A DNA stretch of 64,000 bases. Source: Cryptosporangium arvum DSM 44712. Lineage in GTDB: Bacteria; Actinomycetota; Actinomycetes; Mycobacteriales; Cryptosporangiaceae. Where the stretch lies: contig NZ_KK073874.1 in the NCBI RefSeq assembly GCF_000585375.1, forward strand, positions 1,302,001 through 1,366,000, given 5' to 3'. The notes under the pieces were generated by a model. That model was not told where the DNA came from and ran no database searches. It was given only the letters and a program-made list of their open reading frames with translations. A program made the position numbers and the translations under genes. Shown here one piece after another: positions 41,489-50,407 of this stretch. Positions within the stretch are counted from its first letter, which is position 1, and each line of letters opens with the position of its first letter.

Positions 41489-44430
41489 GCGGGGGGCCGG
41501 CCCGCGATCCGGCGCCGGGCCAGTGCCAGCACCGATGAGGCGAGCTCGTTCCAGTCCGTCGGCTCGTCCCACGGCAACAAACGAACGTCCAACGCGTACC
41601 CGGCCATCACCGCCTCGGCGGACGGCCCGGTGTCCGTGTCCCGGATCCGCGCCACGGCCCGGAGATCCTGGGCGAGAACCGTCCGCGCGTCGATCAGGGC
41701 CAGCACGATCCCGTGCTCGACCGACCCCCGCTCCGATCGGCCCTGCGCGAGCAGCGTCGCCACCCGGGTCACGAGCGTGAGGAGCACGTCGAAAGCCGGC
41801 GGCGGGAGACGGTCGTCCAGCGCCACCGCGGCGCGGACCACCCGCGGGTGGATGACGCCGTGGAGTTGCATCTCGACCAGACCGGCGAAGACCACCGCGG
41901 CTTCGGTGTCGGTCGGCACCGTGCCGCGCCAGGCGGCGGCGCCCGCTCCGACGAGCGCGTCGAGACGCACGTCGCCGAGCAGGCGGGCCTCACCGCGGGC
42001 CAGCCAGTTCGCGGGCGCGGTGCCGAGATGGGCCCGGGACGACGCCCGTTCGAGCACCCAGCCGGGCCGCACCGTCAACGTGCCGACCACGGCCAGCCAG
42101 GCCTCGTCGTCGAGCGCCGCCCGCCATTGCCGCACCAGCGAGCGCCACCACGCCACCGCGTCGGTCCCGGCCGGGGCGAGGTCGGCGAGGGGAACCCGCC
42201 GATCCGACCCCAGCGACACGAGGTTCAGCGTGTAGATCGCGTAGTGGTCGAGAACGTCGCGGCCCGAGGGGTTGTAGGCGGCGGGCGTCCACGGCGTCAG
42301 CGTGCGCCGGGCGTCGGCGACCAACGCCGGCAGCACCTCGGCGGCGGCCTCGGTGAAGAACTCCAGCACCCGCGGGAACGTCACCAGCGGAACGTGGGAG
42401 AGCAGGGCGCGGAGCCGGTCGCTGTCCGGCGGCCCACCCGGCCCGGGCCGGCGGGCCGTCAACCGCAGTTGCGCGGCCAGGTGGGAGGCCACCAGGTACT
42501 CGCCGAACGTCGAGTGCAGGAACTCGTAGGTGGCCGGTAGCCCGTGGGTGGCGTCGACCACGGAGGCGTGCACGAAGAAGAACCGGCCCACGGTCCGGAC
42601 GATGTGGTCGACCGGCTCCGGCGACGTGCCGAGGAACGCGGCCAGGTCGGCTCCGAGTTCGGGCTCGGTGACGTAGGTCCGGCCGCGGTTGAGCATCGCG
42701 AACGCCGCCAGCGTCAGCGGCCAGCGCCGCTCGGCGACGAACCGCTCGACGTCGGCGCGCGGCTCTTTCAGGGCCTCCCGGCGCAGGAAGTGCGTGACGA
42801 GCCGCTCGTACAGCACCGCGGTGGTGACGCCGGAGTCCAGCGACGGCGCCGACGGGTCCGCGGTGTAGAGCGCGATGAGCAGCAGCAACAGCGGTTGCCG
42901 CCCCAACTCGGCCAGCGCGGGCGGCACCGAGGACAGCGCGCGGAACCCCGGCGACCCGGCGTTCAGCCCGTTCCACACGCTGAGCCACTGCGCCACCTGC
43001 TCGTCGGAGAAACTCTCGAGCCGGACGACGAGCGTTCCGGGCGGGATCACCACTCGATCGGCCATCACCGTCCGGGACGTGACCACGACGGCCACCGGGC
43101 GTCCCAACGCCGCCTCGACCGCCTGGAACTCCGCGACCTCGTACAGGTACCGCGACTGCGACACCCCGCTGGCCTGCATCAGCTCGTCCAGGCCGTCGAG
43201 CACGACGACGCGGGTCGTCCCGGCGGCCGCGGCGTCCTCCACCAGCTGGGCCCACCCGATCCGGCCGTGCGTCGCGAGGTCGAGCGCCTCCTGGATCTGC
43301 GTCGCGATCGGCGCGTCGGCACGCACCCGGCGCAGCGGCACCCGCACGGCGGTCCAGCCGGCCACCGGTAACCGCGCGGCGAGCATCTGCGTGAGCATCG
43401 ACTTGCCGGCCCCGGGGAGCCCGAGCACCAGCAACGGCACGCTGACGCTCGACGGCGAGGTCAGGTAGTCGGCGAAGAACAACTCCGGCGACGAGACCAG
43501 CCGCTGGTCGGCCCACCAGCGCGGGTCCGCGGGCGACGAGGCCCGGTCGGCTTCGGCGACCCGCAGGGACGGCGCGATGTACGCCTGCTCAACGGTGGGC
43601 AGCGTGGCGACGGCGTCCACGGCGGGGTCACCGAGCACAGGCCGGGCCAGGACGCTCCGGTGCAGCGCGCCGAGCACCTCCAGCGAGGGCGGCGCGCCCC
43701 CGGTGACCAGCCGCGACAACAGCTCCTCGACCACGTCGAAGCGCCGCCCGGTCGCCGCGACCAGCTCGCCGCCCCACGTTCGCACCTCGCGCCGCGTCTC
43801 GGACGACTCGCCGAGCACGAGCCAGAAGCCGAACTCGGGCACGTCCGCGGCGAGGCGGACGAACGTCGCCTCGTAGGTGGCCACCGCGCGCCGCACGAGG
43901 TCGGCCTGATCGAGCGTGACGGCCCGGGCCAGCCCGCAGACGAACGCCGCGCAGTCCGCGGCCAGCCGCGCGTAGTACGGCACCAGCCGCTCGTCGAGGT
44001 TCTCCCGGAACCCGAACCGTGGCCCGGGGATCGGCACCGGGGCCTGGGACAGCGCGTCGAGACGCGGCTGCTCGACCCGGCCGGTCGCGAGCCGGACCTT
44101 CTCCGCGTCGGTGAACTCCAGCTCGTCGTAGCTCGGCCCGAGTTGCGCCTGCAGCGCCTCGAAGAACGACGACACGACCACGGTGGTGTGCGCCGCCGCG
44201 ATCAACTGCAGCCGGTCGTAACCGGAAACCCCGAGCAGCGTGCCGTGGACGCCGTCCAGGAAACCGCGGAGCAGGCGGACGCCGTCGTTCTTCGGGTCGA
44301 CGAGCTCGAGCAGACCCCCGCCGAGCACCGAGACCGACACCAGCCGTTCGAGCCGGTCGAAGATCGGACGGTCGTACTTACCGAGGATGCTCAACGCCCC
44401 CCGGTACGTGAGCGCGGGCTCCGTCCACAT
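41485..44430 (-). CDS. NACHT-domain STAND NTPase with helical N-terminal domain
   Basis: From ATG 44430 the product is 981 residues. The N-terminal 320 residues are helical and begin LTYRGALSILGKYDRPIFDRLERL, resembling the NACHT N-terminal helical domain type 7 of actinobacterial proteins. No nuclease or TIR effector motif is seen. The NACHT ATPase follows, with Walker A GLPGAGKS (about 337-344) and Walker B VVVLDGLDEL (about 405-414), then helical sensor-like regions (YEFLHSTFGEYLVASHLAAQL) to the end. Related STAND NTPases in bacteria are antiphage or self/non-self sensors. This one may be such a system, but no partner effector is obvious beyond the convergent Uma2 gene. Confidence 0.82.
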   Translation of the reverse strand: MWTEPALTYRGALSILGKYDRPIFDRLERLVSVSVLGGGLLELVDPKNDGVRLLRGFLDGVHGTLLGVSGYDRLQLIAAAHTTVVVSSFFEALQAQLGPSYDELEFTDAEKVRLATGRVEQPRLDALSQAPVPIPGPRFGFRENLDERLVPYYARLAADCAAFVCGLARAVTLDQADLVRRAVATYEATFVRLAADVPEFGFWLVLGESSETRREVRTWGGELVAATGRRFDVVEELLSRLVTGGAPPSLEVLGALHRSVLARPVLGDPAVDAVATLPTVEQAYIAPSLRVAEADRASSPADPRWWADQRLVSSPELFFADYLTSPSSVSVPLLVLGLPGAGKSMLTQMLAARLPVAGWTAVRVPLRRVRADAPIATQIQEALDLATHGRIGWAQLVEDAAAAGTTRVVVLDGLDELMQASGVSQSRYLYEVAEFQAVEAALGRPVAVVVTSRTVMADRVVIPPGTLVVRLESFSDEQVAQWLSVWNGLNAGSPGFRALSSVPPALAELGRQPLLLLLIALYTADPSAPSLDSGVTTAVLYERLVTHFLRREALKEPRADVERFVAERRWPLTLAAFAMLNRGRTYVTEPELGADLAAFLGTSPEPVDHIVRTVGRFFFVHASVVDATHGLPATYEFLHSTFGEYLVASHLAAQLRLTARRPGPGGPPDSDRLRALLSHVPLVTFPRVLEFFTEAAAEVLPALVADARRTLTPWTPAAYNPSGRDVLDHYAIYTLNLVSLGSDRRVPLADLAPAGTDAVAWWRSLVRQWRAALDDEAWLAVVGTLTVRPGWVLERASSRAHLGTAPANWLARGEARLLGDVRLDALVGAGAAAWRGTVPTDTEAAVVFAGLVEMQLHGVIHPRVVRAAVALDDRLPPPAFDVLLTLVTRVATLLAQGRSERGSVEHGIVLALIDARTVLAQDLRAVARIRDTDTGPSAEAVMAGYALDVRLLPWDEPTDWNELASSVLALARRRIAGRPPA

Positions 44431-44642
44431 GCCCGGCAGCGTATCGGTTCGGTCACGGCCATTGTCGACAGTGGAGAAACGGTGACATGGTTCAGGAGTA
44501 CCGCGGAGCGAATGCGTTCGGTTAACTAGGAATTGATTAACGCGAATTAAGGCCGACGCCGGTGATCTTGCCGATCCCCGATGGCGCCGTCGCGACCTAG
44601 GTTGATCCGGTCCCATTCATCTCCTGAGGGGCCACTCAGCCA

Positions 44643-45299
44643 ATGTCCGTCTTACTCACGGTTCGCCGTGTCGTCACCGCGGTCGCGCTGACCGCGACCG
44701 GTCTCACCGGAATCGCGTTCGCCGCATCACCGGCCACCGCCGCCTGCTCCGACGTGCAGGTCGTGTTCGCCCGAGGGAGCACGGAGGCTCCGGGGCTCGG
44801 CATTCTCGGCCGGCCGCTGGTCAGCGCGGTGCAGCAGCAGTTGCCCGGGCTGACCGTCGACTCGTACGCCGTCGACTACGCCGCGAACGTCAGCCAGACC
44901 AGTGCCGGTCCCGGCGCGACCGACATGAGCGACCACATCACCGAGGTGGCGGCGCGGTGCCCGGACACCGAGTTCGTGATCGGCGGTTATTCGCAGGGTG
45001 CGAGCGTCACCGATATCGCGATCGGAATTCGCACCACGCTCGGGCGGGGCGGAACGATTCCGGAGAACCTCGCGCCGCGGATCAAAGCGGTGACCGTGTT
45101 CGGTAATCCGCTCCGGCTCTCCCGGCAGACGATCAATTCCGCGAGTCAGTTGTACGGCCGGAAAGCGATCGACATCTGCGCGACCGGCGACCCGGTCTGT
45201 GGCAACGGCGCCAACGCGGCCGCCCACCTGCGGTACGCGTTCGACGGCTCGGTGACCCGCGCCGCCCAGTTCGCCGCCAACCTGGTGAGGACCACCTAG
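44643..45299 (+). CDS. Secreted cutinase-family esterase
   Basis: The first 34 residues are a Sec signal (RRVVTAVALTATGLTGIAFAASPATA, cleavage near ATA-A). The mature part is an alpha/beta-hydrolase of the cutinase/CLP family. It has the nucleophile Ser in VIGGYSQGASV, catalytic Asp in CATGDPVC and His in AAHLRYA, and cysteines that can form the usual disulfides (ACSDVQVVFARGSTE, ARCPDTE, DICATGDPVC). It should hydrolyse extracellular esters such as cutin, lipids or polyesters. Length is 218 residues. A strong hairpin terminator follows. Confidence 0.92.
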   Translation: MSVLLTVRRVVTAVALTATGLTGIAFAASPATAACSDVQVVFARGSTEAPGLGILGRPLVSAVQQQLPGLTVDSYAVDYAANVSQTSAGPGATDMSDHITEVAARCPDTEFVIGGYSQGASVTDIAIGIRTTLGRGGTIPENLAPRIKAVTVFGNPLRLSRQTINSASQLYGRKAIDICATGDPVCGNGANAAAHLRYAFDGSVTRAAQFAANLVRTT

Positions 45300-45315
45300 G
45301 AGAAGCTCCGGCCGC

Positions 45316-45350
45316 CGGCCCGGGGCCGGCCGGCGGCCGGCCCCGGGCCG
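45316..45350. terminator. Perfect GC hairpin between convergent genes
   Basis: The 15-base arms at 45317-45331 and 45335-45349 are exact inverted repeats around a three-base GGC loop, with one more C-G pair outside. It lies between the cutinase stop (45299) and the convergent deaminase stop (45359). It is therefore a likely bidirectional transcription terminator of the U-tail-less actinobacterial type. Confidence 0.8.
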
Positions 45351-45358
45351 CGGGGGTG

Positions 45359-46705
45359 TCAGCGGGCCGCGAGTGCCCGGGCCGCGCGACGCAGGTCAGC
45401 GCCCGCGGCCCCGACGTCGACGGTCAGCAACCGCTCGTCGCGCACGATCTCGCGGCCCTCGACGTAGAGCCGCGCCAGCGGGGGCGGCGACGCGTAGACC
45501 AGGGCATCGATCGGGTCGACGACGTCGGAGTGGAACGGACCGTCCACTCGCCACAGCGCGACGTCGGCCCGCTTCCCGACCTCCAGCGATCCGATCTCGT
45601 CCTGACGACCCAGACAGCGGGCCCCGCCGATCGTCGCGATCCGCAGGGCGTCGCGGGCGGTGAGCCCGGACGGCCCGTACCGCAGGCGCGCGGCGAACAG
45701 CGCCTGGCGCAGCTCGTCGGACATGCCGCCGTTCTCCTGCGAGGCCGCGCCGTCGACGCCCAGCCCGAGCGGGCCGCCCGCCGCGAGCAGCGACGCGACC
45801 GGCGCGATGCCCGACCCCAGCCGGGCGTTGGAGCTCGGACAGTGCGCCACCCCGGTACCCGCACCGGCCACCGTGACGACGTCCGCGTTGGACAGGTGCA
45901 CGCCGTGGGCGAGCCAGACGTCGGGGCCGAGCCAGTCCACGTCGGCCAGGTACTCGACCGGCGTCATCCCGAACTTCTCCCGGCAGTACTCGTCCTCGTC
46001 GTGCGTCTCCGCGAGGTGCGTGTGCAGCCGGATCCCCAGCGCGCGGGCCTGGGCCGCCGACTCGCGCATCAGATCGCGGGTCACCGAGAACGGCGAGCAC
46101 GGCGCGGCCGCGACGCGCACCATCGCGCCGGGCGACGGGTCGTGCCACTTCGAGACCGCGGCGTCGACGGCCGCCAGGATCGCGTCGAGCGGCTGCACGA
46201 CCGAGTCGGGCGGCAACCCGCCGTCCTTCACGCTCAGATCCATCGATCCGCGCGTCGGGTGGAACCGCAGCCCGACGTCGGCGGCGGCGGAGATCGTCGC
46301 CCCGAGCACGTCACCGCCGGAGGCCGGGAAGACGTAGTGGTGATCGGTGGACGTCGTGCACCCGGTGAGCGCCAGCCGCGCCAGCCCGGCCCGGGCCGCC
46401 GCCCCCACGGTGTCCTCGGTGATGCCCGCCCAGATCGGATAGAGCGTCTGCAGCCACCTGAACAGCCCGTCGTCGACCGAGACCGCCCTGGTGGCCCACT
46501 GGTAGAGGTGGTGGTGGGTGTTGACCAGGCCCGGAGTGGCCAGGCAGCCGGTGGCGTCCACGCGTTCGGCGTCGGCGTGGGCGGGGGCCGGACCGGCGCC
46601 GACGGCCACGACGACCCCGTCGGACACCACGACGTGCCCGCTCCGATGTTCGGTGCCCGCGGCGTCGACGGTCGCGACCGCGCAGCCTTCGATCACCGTC
46701 GTCAT
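45359..46705 (-). CDS. 8-oxoguanine/guanine-type deaminase (amidohydrolase)
   Basis: The 448-residue amidohydrolase matches the 8-oxoguanine deaminase and atrazine chlorohydrolase-like group. Metal ligands are in LVNTHHHLYQW, LHTHLAETHDEDEY (with H and the catalytic Glu), LAHGVHL and LGVDGAASQENG. In this operon, downstream of urate oxidase genes with a four-base overlap, it probably feeds oxidised guanine into the urate pathway (8-oxoguanine to urate and ammonia). Specificity is inferred from family and context. Confidence 0.87.
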   Translation of the reverse strand: MTTVIEGCAVATVDAAGTEHRSGHVVVSDGVVVAVGAGPAPAHADAERVDATGCLATPGLVNTHHHLYQWATRAVSVDDGLFRWLQTLYPIWAGITEDTVGAAARAGLARLALTGCTTSTDHHYVFPASGGDVLGATISAAADVGLRFHPTRGSMDLSVKDGGLPPDSVVQPLDAILAAVDAAVSKWHDPSPGAMVRVAAAPCSPFSVTRDLMRESAAQARALGIRLHTHLAETHDEDEYCREKFGMTPVEYLADVDWLGPDVWLAHGVHLSNADVVTVAGAGTGVAHCPSSNARLGSGIAPVASLLAAGGPLGLGVDGAASQENGGMSDELRQALFAARLRYGPSGLTARDALRIATIGGARCLGRQDEIGSLEVGKRADVALWRVDGPFHSDVVDPIDALVYASPPPLARLYVEGREIVRDERLLTVDVGAAGADLRRAARALAAR

Positions 46706-47532
46706 CGGCGCACCGTGCCCTCGATCAGCCCGTAGGGCTCGGTGGGGGCGACGTACACCTGGTCGGGGTTGTCGAGGCCGAACGGCGTCAGGTCGACGAG
46801 GTGGTGGTGCTTGTTGGGGAGCGCGAGCCGCACCTCGTCCACCGAGGGACAGTCGGTGAGCACCCGCGACCCCATCGCGAAGAGCGTCTGCTGCAACGAG
46901 TAGCTGTAGGTCTCGGCGAACGCCGCGAGCAGGGCCGCCCGCGCATCGGTGTAGGCCCGGCCCCAGCCCACGTCGGAGGAGCCGTGGTCCCACCAGGCCT
47001 CCACCGACGTGGCGAGCATCCGCTCGGTGGTCTCCGGAAGTGTCGTGTACGAGTCGCGGGGGAAGCCGTGGAACTCCGAATCGGTCGTGTTCAGCAGCGT
47101 GAGATCGCCGAGCCCGGACGACACCCGCGTCTCGTCCTCGGTCACGATCACTCGCGCCCGCCGGGTCTCCGCCCCGGAACGCGCGAACGAGTGCTCGCCG
47201 AACCGCTCCCACTGGTGCTGCTCGATCGTGATCCGTGCCCGGCGGATCGGCTCCTGGGTGGCGACGAAATGCCGCCCGAGCCGCAGCCCGAACGCCTCCG
47301 GCTCACCGACGCCGAACTCGCGGGCGAGCGCGTAGACGGTGTTCTTCTGGGTGTCGGTGGCCAGCACCGCGCTGTTGTCGCCGGTGAGATGCGTACCCTC
47401 GAGATCACCGGAGAGCGCGCTGGCGACCGTGAGGTCCGTGACGACGTGCCGATCGCTCGACCGGTCGACGGTCACCAACCGCACACCGGCCTTGCCGTAC
47501 TGGTTCGGCCCGAGCGTGAACGTCACGGTCAA
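46702..47532 (-). CDS. uox: Urate oxidase (uricase)
   Basis: This cofactor-free enzyme oxidises urate to 5-hydroxyisourate. The 276-residue protein has the family features NQYGKAGVRLVTVDR (catalytic Lys), NTVYALAREFGV (Thr-binding segment in VLATDTQKNTVYALA), LLNTTDSEFHGFPRDSYTTLPETTERMLAT and PNKHHHLVDLTPFGLDNPDQVYVAPTEPYG. It is coupled by four-base overlaps to the HIU hydrolase before it and the deaminase after it. Confidence 0.97.
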   Translation of the reverse strand: MTVTFTLGPNQYGKAGVRLVTVDRSSDRHVVTDLTVASALSGDLEGTHLTGDNSAVLATDTQKNTVYALAREFGVGEPEAFGLRLGRHFVATQEPIRRARITIEQHQWERFGEHSFARSGAETRRARVIVTEDETRVSSGLGDLTLLNTTDSEFHGFPRDSYTTLPETTERMLATSVEAWWDHGSSDVGWGRAYTDARAALLAAFAETYSYSLQQTLFAMGSRVLTDCPSVDEVRLALPNKHHHLVDLTPFGLDNPDQVYVAPTEPYGLIEGTVRR

Positions 47533-47840
47533 CTCCCTCGATAGGTGGAGTAGGCGAACGGGGACAGCAGCAGCGGCACGTGGTGGTGCGCGTCGGCGTC
47601 GACTATCTCGAACACCACTGACACTTCCGGGTAGAACGTGCGCTGACCTCGCGCTTCGAACCAGGGCCCGGTGGCGAACACGAGCCGGTGGACACCCGGG
47701 GCGGTGTCGCCGAACGACGGGACCCGCCCGTCGGCGTCGGTCTCCCTGGTGACGACCGCGGACCCGGAGTGCCAGGTGACCCGCAGCCCGGTGGCCGGCC
47801 GGCCGTGCACCGCGTCCAGGACGTGCGTCGACAGGCTCAT
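47529..47840 (-). CDS. uraH: 5-Hydroxyisourate hydrolase (transthyretin-like)
   Basis: The 103-residue protein is a transthyretin-related hydrolase, second step after urate oxidase. The conserved N-terminal LSTHVLDAVHGRPATGL, the internal PEVSVVFEIVDADAHHHVPLLLSPFAYSTY, and the C-terminal YRGS hallmark are all present. Its start overlaps the uraD stop (ATGA) and its end overlaps uox. Confidence 0.97.
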   Translation of the reverse strand: MSLSTHVLDAVHGRPATGLRVTWHSGSAVVTRETDADGRVPSFGDTAPGVHRLVFATGPWFEARGQRTFYPEVSVVFEIVDADAHHHVPLLLSPFAYSTYRGS

Positions 47841-48337
47841 GAGAACAGCTTCGCCAGTCGCAGCCGGGTGATCGCGGCGAGCTCGCCGCGCACCACGTCG
47901 TGTTCGTGCGCCGGGTCGTTGTCCAGCCGGTCCTGCAGGATGCCCAGCAACTCCTCGGCCGACTTCCCCGACGCGCACACCAGGTACACGTGCCCGAAGC
48001 GGGCCTCGTAGGCGGCGTTGCCGTCGGCCAGCGCGGCGAGCACCTCCTGATCGGCGTCCGCGACCCCGGCCTGCTCGCCCTGCGACCAGCGCTTCTCGGT
48101 CGTGGCCGCGACCTTCGGCCGGTCGCCGATCCGCGGGTGCGCGGCCAGGGCTTCCTCCACGTCGGCCCAGCTCAGGCCCTTCACCACCGGGTCCGACGCG
48201 GCGATCACCGCGTCCAGCCCCGGGTAGGGACGCCCCGCCACGATCGCCTTCGCCCAGGCCGTGGACGCGCAACAGGGGTGCAGTAGCGCCGCGGCGGTGT
48301 CGGCGTCGGCGTCGTTGAAGGCGTCCACGCTGGTCAA
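47837..48337 (-). CDS. uraD: OHCU decarboxylase
   Basis: UraD decarboxylates 2-oxo-4-hydroxy-4-carboxy-5-ureidoimidazoline to S-allantoin. Family features are AALLHPCCASTAWAKAIVAGRPY, the catalytic His in LAAHPRIGDRPK, and NAAYEARFGHVYLVCASGKSAEELL. The start is uncertain: TTG 48337, with a GGGG tract five bases upstream, gives 166 residues, the usual length; GTG 48328 is an alternative. It is the first gene of the uraD-uraH-uox-deaminase operon and is divergent from pucR. Confidence 0.93.
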   Translation of the reverse strand: MTSVDAFNDADADTAAALLHPCCASTAWAKAIVAGRPYPGLDAVIAASDPVVKGLSWADVEEALAAHPRIGDRPKVAATTEKRWSQGEQAGVADADQEVLAALADGNAAYEARFGHVYLVCASGKSAEELLGILQDRLDNDPAHEHDVVRGELAAITRLRLAKLFS

Positions 48338-48366
48338 CGGTGCCCCCCAAGTTCTGTGGTACGCGT

Positions 48367-48383
48367 GTGGCGAACTCTGCCAC
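48367..48383. promoter_or_regulatory. Short inverted repeat between uraD and pucR
   Basis: GTGGC and GCCAC arms (seven-base spacer) lie midway in the 136-base divergent promoter region. This is a possible PucR-type operator. The arms are short, so confidence is low. Confidence 0.28.
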
Positions 48384-48473
48384 TCCGGCCGCTGACGCGA
48401 CAGACGGGCGCGCTCCAACCCGCGCGAGCTGGGTGTCGGGGAGCTTGTAGGTTCCTCCAAGGAGGTGCGTCAG

Positions 48474-49925
48474 GTGCTGTTGGGGGACCTGCTCGGAACC
48501 GCGGACCTGGGCCTGCGCCCGCTGGTCCTGCCGCCGGGTGCCGACAGCCGGACGATCGTGGACGTCTACACGACCGACCTGCCGGACCCCGGGCGGTACC
48601 TGGCCGGTGGCGAGCTGGTGCTCACCGGCCTGGTGTGGTGGTCCCCGGAGGCGGTCGAGACGTTCGTGGACGCGGTCGTGGTGGGCGGAGCCGCCGCGCT
48701 CGGCGCCGGTGAGGCGGCCCTCGACGGTGTTCCCGACCTGCTCGTCGACGCCTGCCGGAAGCGTGGGCTGCCGCTGTTCGCGGTGCCGGCGTCGGTGTCG
48801 TTCGCCGAGATCACGCGGCGGGTGCTGGCCGAGGGCCGGCCGGCCCGCCCGGTCGGCCGGCGGTTGCTGGCGGTGCTGGCGGGGCGCGCGGGGTTGAACC
48901 GGCTGCTCGACGTCGCCGCGGCCGAACTCGGCGAACCGTGCGTGGTGCTGAGCCCGGTGGCCGGGGTCATCGCGGGGGCGGCGCCGCCCGAGCAGACCGA
49001 ACTGACCAGGGCTTTCCTCGCCGCGCCGAGGCTGCCGACCGCGGTCGGGAAGATCCGGCTGCTCGCCGCCGACGCGCCCGACCGGCACCGCACGGTCAGC
49101 TGGTTCGTGGCCTGCCCGGCCGAGCCGGGAAACGCCGACGCGACCGCGCTCGCCGAGGAACTGGCCGGTCTGGTCGCGCTGGAACGGGCCCGGGTCGACG
49201 CCGGGCGACGGGCCGAGCGACGCCTGGCCGACCAGGTCCTGCGGGCGCTGACCGCTGGCCAGGACGCGTCGGCGGAGCTGCGGGTGGCCGGCATCGCCCC
49301 CGGTACACCGGTGAAGATCCTGGTCAGCGCGGGAAAGGCCACCACGCTCGTCGACGAGATCCTCCGCACCGCGGTGCCCGACCCGGTCGTCGGGTACCGC
49401 GACGGGGCCACGCTGGCCGTCGTGCCCCGCGCCGGGGACCAGCTGGCCGACGTGCTGAAGGCCGGGTTCGCGGCCGTCCGGTCCGGCCTCGGTGACCTGC
49501 GGCTACCGACCGGCCTGAGCGGCACCGTCCCCGCCGGACCCGCGCTCTTCGCCGCGCTGGAGGAGGCCAGGCACGCGGCCGGCCTGGCCGCCGCGCGCGC
49601 CGAACCGGCCGCCGTCGTCACCGCGGACGAGATCGACTCGCACATGCTGCTGCTCGGCAGCGTCCCGGACGAGGTGCGGCGCGCCTACCGCAACCGCGTG
49701 CTCGGCCCCGTGCTCGCCTACGACAGCGCGCACGACGCCGAGCTGGTCGCGACGCTCACCGCGTTCCTCGACCACGCCGGTTCGTGGAGCCGCTGCGCCG
49801 AGGTGCTCCACCTGCACGTGAACACGGTCAGGTACCGGATCGCCAAGGTGGAGCAACTGACGAACCGGAACCTGAGCCGCCTCGACGACCGGGTCGATCT
49901 CTTCCTGGCGCTACGGCTCGGCTAA
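48474..49925 (+). CDS. pucR: PucR-family purine catabolism regulator
   Basis: GTG 48474 is preferred over GTG 48465 because AAGGAGG is then eight bases upstream. The 483-residue product has the N-terminal PucR domain (LLGDLLGTADLGLRPLVLPPGADSRTI ... DLPDPGRYLAGGELVLTG), a GGDEF-like middle, and the C-terminal PucR helix-turn-helix (LVATLTAFLDHAGSWSRCAEVLHLHVNTVRYRIAKVEQLTNRNL). It sits between the urate and allantoin operons and probably controls both. Its stop overlaps the convergent DinB gene by four bases. Confidence 0.92.
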   Translation: MLLGDLLGTADLGLRPLVLPPGADSRTIVDVYTTDLPDPGRYLAGGELVLTGLVWWSPEAVETFVDAVVVGGAAALGAGEAALDGVPDLLVDACRKRGLPLFAVPASVSFAEITRRVLAEGRPARPVGRRLLAVLAGRAGLNRLLDVAAAELGEPCVVLSPVAGVIAGAAPPEQTELTRAFLAAPRLPTAVGKIRLLAADAPDRHRTVSWFVACPAEPGNADATALAEELAGLVALERARVDAGRRAERRLADQVLRALTAGQDASAELRVAGIAPGTPVKILVSAGKATTLVDEILRTAVPDPVVGYRDGATLAVVPRAGDQLADVLKAGFAAVRSGLGDLRLPTGLSGTVPAGPALFAALEEARHAAGLAAARAEPAAVVTADEIDSHMLLLGSVPDEVRRAYRNRVLGPVLAYDSAHDAELVATLTAFLDHAGSWSRCAEVLHLHVNTVRYRIAKVEQLTNRNLSRLDDRVDLFLALRLG

Positions 49926-50407
49926 CGGCCGGTGGACCCGTCGATGTGCTCGCGTGAGATGTCCGCGTGGCCTGCGTGCCGCGCGGTCTCCTCGATCATG
50001 TGCACGATCACCCACCGCAGCGACATCCGGTGGTTGCGGTGTTCCTCCGCGCACGGCACGTCGAAGTTCGGCGCGGCCTCGATCAGCCGGTCGGACTCCT
50101 TCCACGCCTCCCGGTAGTCGTCGACGAGCTGGTCGACGGACACGTCGGCGGGGACGTCCCAGCTGTGCCGGTCCCACTCGGCACCGGGCTCACCGGCCCA
50201 GACGTGCCGGAACCAGTAGCGCTCGGAGACGGTCAGATGCTTGACCAGCCCGGCGAGGGTCCACCCGGACGGCGTGATCGCGCGCCGGGCTTCGTCCTCG
50301 GACAGGTCTTCGACTTTGCGGACGATGGATTGCCGAAGGTAGGCGAGGAACGAGAGCAGAGTCGTACGTTCGTCACCGACGATGAAGGGAGCCCTGCGGT
50401 CCGTCAT
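49922..50407 (-). CDS. DinB/DUF664-type protein
   Basis: The 161-residue protein matches the DinB-like four-helix family common in Actinomycetota (DERTTLLSFLAYLRQSIVRKVEDLSEDEARRAITPSGWTLAGLVKHLTVSERYWFRHVWAGE). Histidines KHLT, MIEETARHAGHAD can form the metal site. Members often act with mycothiol or as metal-dependent transferases; this one's role is unknown. The start is uncertain (ATG 50407 or 50416) and lies inside the end of the allantoicase gene, so it is the last gene of the allantoin operon. Confidence 0.82.
   Translation of the reverse strand: MTDRRAPFIVGDERTTLLSFLAYLRQSIVRKVEDLSEDEARRAITPSGWTLAGLVKHLTVSERYWFRHVWAGEPGAEWDRHSWDVPADVSVDQLVDDYREAWKESDRLIEAAPNFDVPCAEEHRNHRMSLRWVIVHMIEETARHAGHADISREHIDGSTGR

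Noticed and set aside
41485-44616. Longer NACHT product starting at 44616
   Set aside because: The extra 62 residues are unlike family N-termini; ATG 44430 begins the recognisable domain.
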